A stretch of 64,000 nucleotides of DNA from Zingiber officinale (Eukaryota; Streptophyta; Magnoliopsida; Zingiberales; Zingiberaceae), in NCBI RefSeq assembly GCF_018446385.1, contig NC_055992.1:97668947-97732946 (forward strand), in the 5' to 3' direction. A program made the position numbers and the translations under genes. A model generated the notes under the pieces. That model was not told the origin of the DNA, did not search any database, and saw only the letters and a program-made list of their open reading frames with translations. Shown one piece after another: positions 58,101 through 64,000 of the stretch (positions within the stretch are counted from its first letter, which is position 1; the number at the start of each line of letters is the position of its first letter).

Positions 58101-59748
58101 AGAGATGAGAGAAGTTTCTGGGTCTTCTTCCTTGGCACTCCTGTGAACTCAAAAGTTGGTTCACCTTCTGGACTAAAAATCACCTTCCTTCTGCGGCAGT
58201 CCACCGAAGCACTGTATTTGCTGAGGAAATCCATACAAAAAATAATATCGAAATCCTGCATGGCGAGAACTATCAGATTTACATATAGCTCTCGGTCTGC
58301 AATTCTGACCAGTACGGCTCGGAGCCACTGATTGGATTCCATGACTTCCCCAGAAGGTAGGGTCGTCAGGAACTTGGAGTTCGTACTCTCTGTAGGCACC
58401 TGTAAACTACTGGCAAAAGGTATCGATACAAAAGAATGGGTCGCACCAGTGTCAAATAGTACAGTAGCTATGTGCTGGAAAATAACTACTTGACCTGTTA
58501 CGACCGTGGAGGCACTAGCAGCTTCTTCTTCGGTGAGGGAGAATACTCTGGCACCATCAAAGGCTGGAACTGGTGGGGCTTCTAACCTTCCTTGACTGAT
58601 ATAGGGTCCCTCCAATGCTGCTTCCATGTGGTGCAACTGTGCAGGCTGGCCTCCATATTGCAATGGCTATGGCCGAGGTGCTTTGAATTTGTTAGGACAC
58701 TCTTTAGCCATGTGTCCTTCCTGACCACAGGAGTAACATCCAGTCTTACCCAAAAGACAGGCTCCTAGATGTGTTCTCCCACATTTGGGACAGGGAGGAA
58801 ACTTAGTCTGCTTGTTCGCTGGTCCTCCCTTCTGGCTACCTCCTGTGTTCCACTGCTTCCTTTTACCTTTGCCTTTCTAGTTCTGTTTACTTGACTATGA
58901 TTTCTGGCTTCCTGCTATCTTGTACTATGTCTTCACTAGCTTATGTTGCGCTCGTTGTGCCTTGATGTTGTTCAGGTAGTGATCAGCAATTAATGCTCTA
59001 CTAATCAACTCTTCACCAGTCTGGGGCCGATGAGCTCCACTGCTCACATTCAGTGCTATCTGGGTCTCAGCATTCTGAGCATCAGCCTGACTCGCTCCTT
59101 CTCTGTACTTACTAGCTTTGGGCAGAGACGAGCTAGTCTGTTGAACTTCTTGGCTGCTTCCTCCACTGACAGGTCACCTTGCTTGAACTCTATAAACTCC
59201 TCGTAGTGCTTGTTGGTGATCTGCAGGTGGAAGAATTCTTCATAAAACTCTGACTGAAAATCAGCCCAGCTCATCTGATCAGCCGCTCTCTAGGTCTTTA
59301 TCCTCTCCCACCACATACGAGCATCTCCAGACAGGCAGAAAGAGGCGCACTTGACCTTCTCGACTTCTGGCCAATCAAGAAGCTCCATAGTGCTCTCCAG
59401 TGTTTTAAACCAAGCCTGGGCATCCCAGGGCTCAGTCGTGCCTGAGAAGCTCTCTGGTTTCAGCTTTAGCCACTGTATAAGGTAAGCTTCTGGTCTCTGA
59501 GGTGCTGTGACGGCTCCCAGGGCAGCTGGTGGAGTCTCATTTACCACTGGATTCTCTGCAGTGACAGCTGAGGGAGGAACTGCTTGCTGGTTTGCCATCA
59601 GATTGGCAATCACTTGCTGCTGCTCTGCTACTTGTCTCTGGAGCTGAGCAACCACTTCATAAATGTTGGGCTCAGTTGTCCTAGGCACTTCGTTCCCTTG
59701 AGCTGGTTCCTCAGTGTGAGTAGCACGGGGACGTCCTCTTCTTGCCAT
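55109..59748 (-). pseudogene. Tekay-like gag-pol with stops
   Basis: Gag starts at 59748 (MARRGRPRATHTEE), with the core W(D)AQAWFKTLES...WPEVEKVKCASFCLSGDARMWW, a TAG at 59287-59289, and more gag to 59056. A frameshift follows, then a zinc knuckle CYSCGQEGHMAKEC (about 58743-58702). Protease ([14 protein letters not shown]) and RT ([30 protein letters not shown]) are in 58663-57239. A stop stands where a Trp is expected at about 57239-57241. RNase H ([26 protein letters not shown]), integrase HHCC and DDE residues ([37 protein letters not shown]) are in 57172-55694. A TGA at about 55692-55694 precedes the C-terminal part with a chromodomain (LVKVIWQNQKHEEITWERED) ending at 55109. Confidence 0.94.
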
Positions 59749-60001
59749 CTAATTATGCAAGGTAAAGGCTTGATATCTTACTTTAACCCTTCTAATCATA
59801 CTTAAATATGAATAAAGAAAAGGGAAAACTAAATCTTTTATCTTACTTTAGTACTCAAAAAGGAAAATACTCTATACTGCAGTTAATAATAAAGAAAAGC
59901 AGAATAAAGAAGGGATTTAAATACTTTCTTACTTGGAGACGGCAAGGATGATGCTGATGTGTGTGTGATGCTGGAGAATGGAACACTCCTCTGATACCAA
60001 C

Positions 60002-62638
60002 TGTAACAACCCACCCTTCTTACTACTATTCTCTAAGGGCGACCGTTACCTAACTACTACTCTACTTACTAGTGTCACTGACGCTATTATTAGTAAGTAC
60101 TTAGATTTGTCACGGTTCAGAGGAATTCCTACCGAAAAATTTCGGCAGAGTCTCCCCTGTACCGGTGACCAAATCCATAGTACATAAGATATATACGCAA
60201 CCACAGGCAGCTGGAACTCATTTTTCACAACCACGCAATTATAAAAATAACAGTAAAACAACCAACTATATCACTCCACAAATAATTAAAGTGACTAAAT
60301 GCATATGCGGAAATAAACTCAACTACAATCTCACAAACTTCATAACAGTGTTAAAGAAAAGAACTAAAGCATAAACTCTAATCAAATAGGTCCTGCAGGT
60401 TTGATAACACTCTCTGGATCTCTCCATAGTCGCAGTCATCACACACCTTCATCACCACCACCATCCTGTCGCCTCCCTTTCATATCTTAGCTTTTCCTTT
60501 ATCTGCAGTAGAAGGAAAGAAAACAAAACTATAAGCGAAAAAGCTTAGTAAGTACTAATCTATCTCACAAAAACTTCGAAGTGCATAAAAGTAATGCAAT
60601 AATACGGAAACTGCAATGCTAAAGCAAAGCTGCATGTACTCATGATATACAGGAATAAAACTGAATACTAAACATGCTCACTAACTGACAGGAAAGTAAT
60701 GAAACAACTACTGTAAGTTTAGAATTAAAGAACTAAACTTTTATTGATTCTAAGCATAAACTTGTTTCATTTTCTTATATCCTTATACTAGAAATTAATC
60801 TTTTAATTTCTCTTTCACTTTCTTCTTCTTGTTCTTCTTTTCTTTTCTTCTCTGGTTTTCTTTTCTTTAGGCCCAGGCTTAGTACCATCTTTGTTTTGCG
60901 CGCTCTCTAATAGTGACTAAGGTAGCGAGCCTCTAGTCCTATGAGGTAAAGACCTTGGTCTTACCAGGGTCAAGACCTTGGAATTGGTCACCTGGATTTA
61001 TTTAATGACAACCTTGGAAGTCGGGTACTAGCCTCTTACTTTAATTTACTAGTTATCTCTTTTTAGCTAGTCTATAGTCTTTTCTTTACTCTTTTATTTT
61101 CCTCATAATCTTTTACTAGAGTTTGTTGGAATCATTTAGATATACCTAACAAGTATAGGATTACAATTAACTAAACATGCTATATAAAACAACACAAGGG
61201 AAACCAATCTAAACTCTCTCTAAGCATGTTATCAAACAAGGCAAAAGAAAAGCAAAATCTGAACTTCTAACATGCTGTAAATAAAGGAAAAGAAAGCACA
61301 TCTGAACTTACTAATCACGCTATAGAATAGGACAAAAGAAAGAACTAGTTTGACCTTTTAAAACATGCTGTGATAATAGCAAAGAAAGCTAATCTAATCT
61401 TACTGATCATGCTACAAAATAAAGCAAAAGGAAGCTAATTTTGGACTTTCTAAACATGCTGGATAGGGTAGCAAAAGAATGCGACTTTAAGCTTTCTAAA
61501 CATGCTGTAAATAGAGCAAAAGAATACAACTTTAAGCTTCTTAAACATGCTGTCCAAAAACTAAATCCCTAATCAACTTTGATTCTGTACAACATGACCT
61601 GAAAGCAAGGAAGGAAACTATAACAGAATATAGAGCTCAGACTGTATACTAATGCTTGCAAGAACTAATCTAGGAACTAGCATAGATGGTTGGAAACTAA
61701 AATGAAACCCAATGAAAATCCATCTGATGCAAATTCGACATACTGTCAAGCTACACGATCCAGTTGCAACCCAATGGTAGGAAACAAAGGCATCATTAAT
61801 CAAGGTTAAATCCACTACACCCTTTTTCCTTCCTAAAGTCCACGACAGGTTCAGCAAGAACAAGGAGAAACAAAAACTTGATCTCCTGCAAGCTTAGATT
61901 CGGCACAAACAATACTACATGCTCAATCAAACAAAAACTAGTTCTTGGAATCTCTGTGAAGCCCACGGCAGAACACCGAAAAGCCAAAATCTTCATAGCA
62001 TGGTTCGGATTCAAGAAGAAAACAAGGTTGAAGCTACTCCTACCACAGGTGAGTAGTACTTACTTAGGGTTTCTTGCACTTACAACCGGAAAGGAGAGGA
62101 AGAAAGCTTCTAGGGTTCGGGTAGCTAACTTTTCCCGGCGATTCCTTCGTGCTCCCGAATTCTCCTCTGTCGCGACAACCACCCGCGGATGAAGGATGGT
62201 CGGGAGAAACTTCGTCGGCGCCGGAGACCACGCCTGACTTCTTCTTCGTTGTTGCCCGAGCAGGAGCGCCGCGCGGAGTCGAGATCAAGGAGAAGGCAGG
62301 GTTTTCGGCTCGGGAAGGAAAAGAACTAGGTCCTTTAATAACTAGGGTTTTATTCCAAACTATACTATATCCTTAATTTTTTCTACATAGAGTTAACAAA
62401 AATCTCCTAGCTCAGTTGGTCAAGTTGGTTTTGGCTTGGGTCCGTCCGACCAGAGGTCGTGGGTTCGAACCTCGCTTCCAACGATTTTTGCCTAAACTTC
62501 CTTTGTTTCGTAAAAATACTAAACGTCCTCCAAAAATTACGCAAAAATACTTTAAAAATCTCTAGAATATTTTAAAAGTATTTCCAAATATTTTTATGGA
62601 CTTTTAAACCTCGAAATAGGAAAAATTGGGTCGTTACA
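60002..62638 (-). repeat. 5' LTR of Tekay-like element
   Basis: This is the right-hand LTR copy, with the same ends and internal blocks as 52427-55073. The tRNA-like segment is at 62402-62484. Transcription of the element would start inside it on the minus strand. Confidence 0.95.
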
Positions 62639-63430
62639 CTTTTTTTTAATTTGTTTTTAGTTTGGTCTCAAGATATTTTGAATGCAATACATCTTGTTTC
62701 ATATCTACTACGTTGCTCGTTCAAAAATTGAGATGATGGATGGAATGAATTGGTTGTGAATGTGAAATATTTCTGTCAAGCAGTTAATATACTTATATTG
62801 GATTTCAATGTCTAATATATTGCAAGAAGAGGAAGGGCTCGCCATCAATAAGATGAAATTACAGTAAATCATCATTATAGAGTTAATATTTTTAATGTAG
62901 TGACAGATTCTAAATTGCAATAATTGAATAGCAAATTCAACGACAACACAATGAAGTTGATTATTCTTAGCTCGGTATTAGATCCAAGGGAGATGCACAT
63001 TTCATTCAAAATTGATGATATTTACAGATTGGTACAAAAGTTTTACCCAAAGATTTTGCAAAACATGAGATGCTACAATTAAGAATTCAATTTGAGCATT
63101 TTGATCATATGCGACAACTTCCTGATTTAAGAACAATGACAACTATTTCTGATTTATGCTAATGGTTGGTGAAAACTAGAAAATCAAAAATCTATCCACT
63201 TGTGTTTAGAGTCATAACACTTATTCTCGTACTTCTAGTTTTTACGGTTACCACAAAGCGATAATTTTCTGTTATGAATATAGTCAAGACTACACTTCGT
63301 AATAAGATGAAAGATGAATTTCTTAATGATTGTTTGTTAAAGTATATTGAGAAGTTTGTTAAAAAGTTCAGTATAAATTCATTTGTAAATGATTTTTGTC
63401 ATATGTAAGAGACACGTTCTAAAGTTTAAT

Positions 63431-64000
63431 AAATTTATCTCTCTCACGTTCACTATTGACCCTCCCAATGTCCAAATAAGAACATCCAAACCCATAAAGA
63501 TAAACTATTCATACAAAAAAGATTATATCCATTGATAAATTATGAAGAGTTTAATAATAGATAATTTTTTAACCACTCCATCAAATAAATAGGAGATTCA
63601 TTAAATTATAAAACATTATCCTATCATAATATCACGTGTTTCGAATACCAATAAAAAATAACTAATCCAATGATATTTTACATCTAAGAAATTGCCAAAT
63701 AAAATACGTCTCAGGTAAAAATATCACAAATACTGCAACGTCCTGTTCGTCACAGGAAAACTATAACCAAAATATTTTATAAGGGTGTCTTTTATTAAAA
63801 AAAAGGAAAGTGGGTTCCTTGGGAAAAAACCGAGGCGCCTTTTTTTTTTACTTTTGCCTCTATTTAATGTTTAATTCCTTAAAAGGTGGAAGTGAGCCTT
63901 CCTTGAAATTTCAACGGGCATGTTGGAATATTCAGTAACCGACTAATAGGAGGAACTATGAAACAACTGAGCCTCATCGTTGAATTGGAAGAATGAAGAG
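63431..64000. other. AT-rich terminal stretch
   Basis: No gene or repeat with clear ends was recognised from here to the window edge. Confidence 0.6.

Larger units (their letters stand above)
52427..62638 (-). mobile_element. Ty3-gypsy chromovirus (Tekay/Del-like), full length
   Basis: LTRs of 2647 and 2637 bp, starting TGTAACAACCC and ending CGTTACA, flank a 4.9-kb interior. The target duplication CTTTT is perfect (52422-52426 and 62639-62643). On the minus strand the right LTR is followed by TTGGTATCAGAG, an initiator-tRNA-Met primer site (60000-59989). A purine-rich tract (55088-55074) precedes the left LTR. The first 210 bp of the LTRs differ at five positions by eye, so insertion is fairly young. 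A chromodomain at the end of integrase places it among chromoviruses, and LTR size fits the Tekay/Del group. Coding regions carry stops. Confidence 0.96.
51958..63425 (+). pseudogene. hAT-like transposase-derived gene (ZMYM1-like type), split by gypsy insertion
   Basis: The left part (51958-52426) encodes NMRGEWNGLQA, YYVHCFAHRLQL, KEVIPVHHFFTKLSSI and LINELESGK, then further frames with stops. The right part (62644-63425) keeps LSSVLDPREMHISFKIDD, KFYPKDFAKHEMLQLRIQFEHF, RKSKIYPLVFRVITL, and the hAT C-terminal dimerisation block NIVKTTLRNKMKDEFL with YIEKFVKKFS. This order is that of plant TTF-domain/zinc-finger MYM-type-1-like proteins derived from hAT transposases. Stops and frameshifts occur on both sides, so the gene was dead or died soon after; the 10.2-kb insertion at 52427-62638 separates the halves. 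Confidence 0.85.

Overview
The window is plant nuclear DNA. Spliced genes with GT-AG introns, chloroplast-targeted and plant-specific proteins, nested Ty1-copia and Ty3-gypsy elements, Au-type SINE and LINE remnants, and AT-rich intergenic DNA all point that way. GC-rich first exons beside AT-rich introns suggest a monocot; the species cannot be fixed from the sequence alone (a Zingiberales-like genome is a guess).

Layout. 1-17730: a Tat-lineage Ty3-gypsy retrotransposon on the minus strand. Its left end lies outside the window. It has a 65-bp tandem array and a spliced antisense ORF, and a complete 9.7-kb Ty1-copia element (694-10369) is inserted in that ORF with a 5-bp target duplication. 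17731-19638: a SIRE-like copia tail and a composite LTR. 20366-33424 (minus): a complete 16-exon JMJ21-type gene (F-box, JmjC and aminoglycoside-phosphotransferase-like domains, 964 aa). Its introns hold a LINE fragment, a foldback element, two SINEs and a duplicated block. 33782-36970 (plus): a complete six-exon nuclear poly(A)-binding protein gene, head to head with JMJ21 across a 357-bp shared promoter region. 37317-39192: a probable solo LTR. 39507-40391: only the first three exons of a PAA1/HMA6-type copper ATPase, followed by a LINE relic and a SIRE-like element that has lost pol (41406-45293). 46216-46592: a second foldback element. 47515-48225: an intact single-exon NDR1/HIN1-like (LEA_2) gene. 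49440-51912: the 3' part of another LTR element. 51958-63425: a decayed hAT-like transposase gene split by a 10.2-kb chromodomain gypsy element (52427-62638) with a clean 5-bp target duplication.

Three ordinary genes look intact: JMJ21-like, PABN-like and NHL-like. They have no obvious shared pathway; the only regulatory link visible is the divergent promoter between the first two. All autonomous-type transposon ORFs carry stops or frameshifts. The most unusual observations are the tRNA-like A/B-box block inside both LTRs of the chromovirus, the spliced antisense ORF and 65-bp array of the Tat element, and a SINE flanked by about 157-bp direct repeats placed exactly like target-site duplications. 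LTR and splice boundaries were read by eye; identities were not computed except where counts are given.
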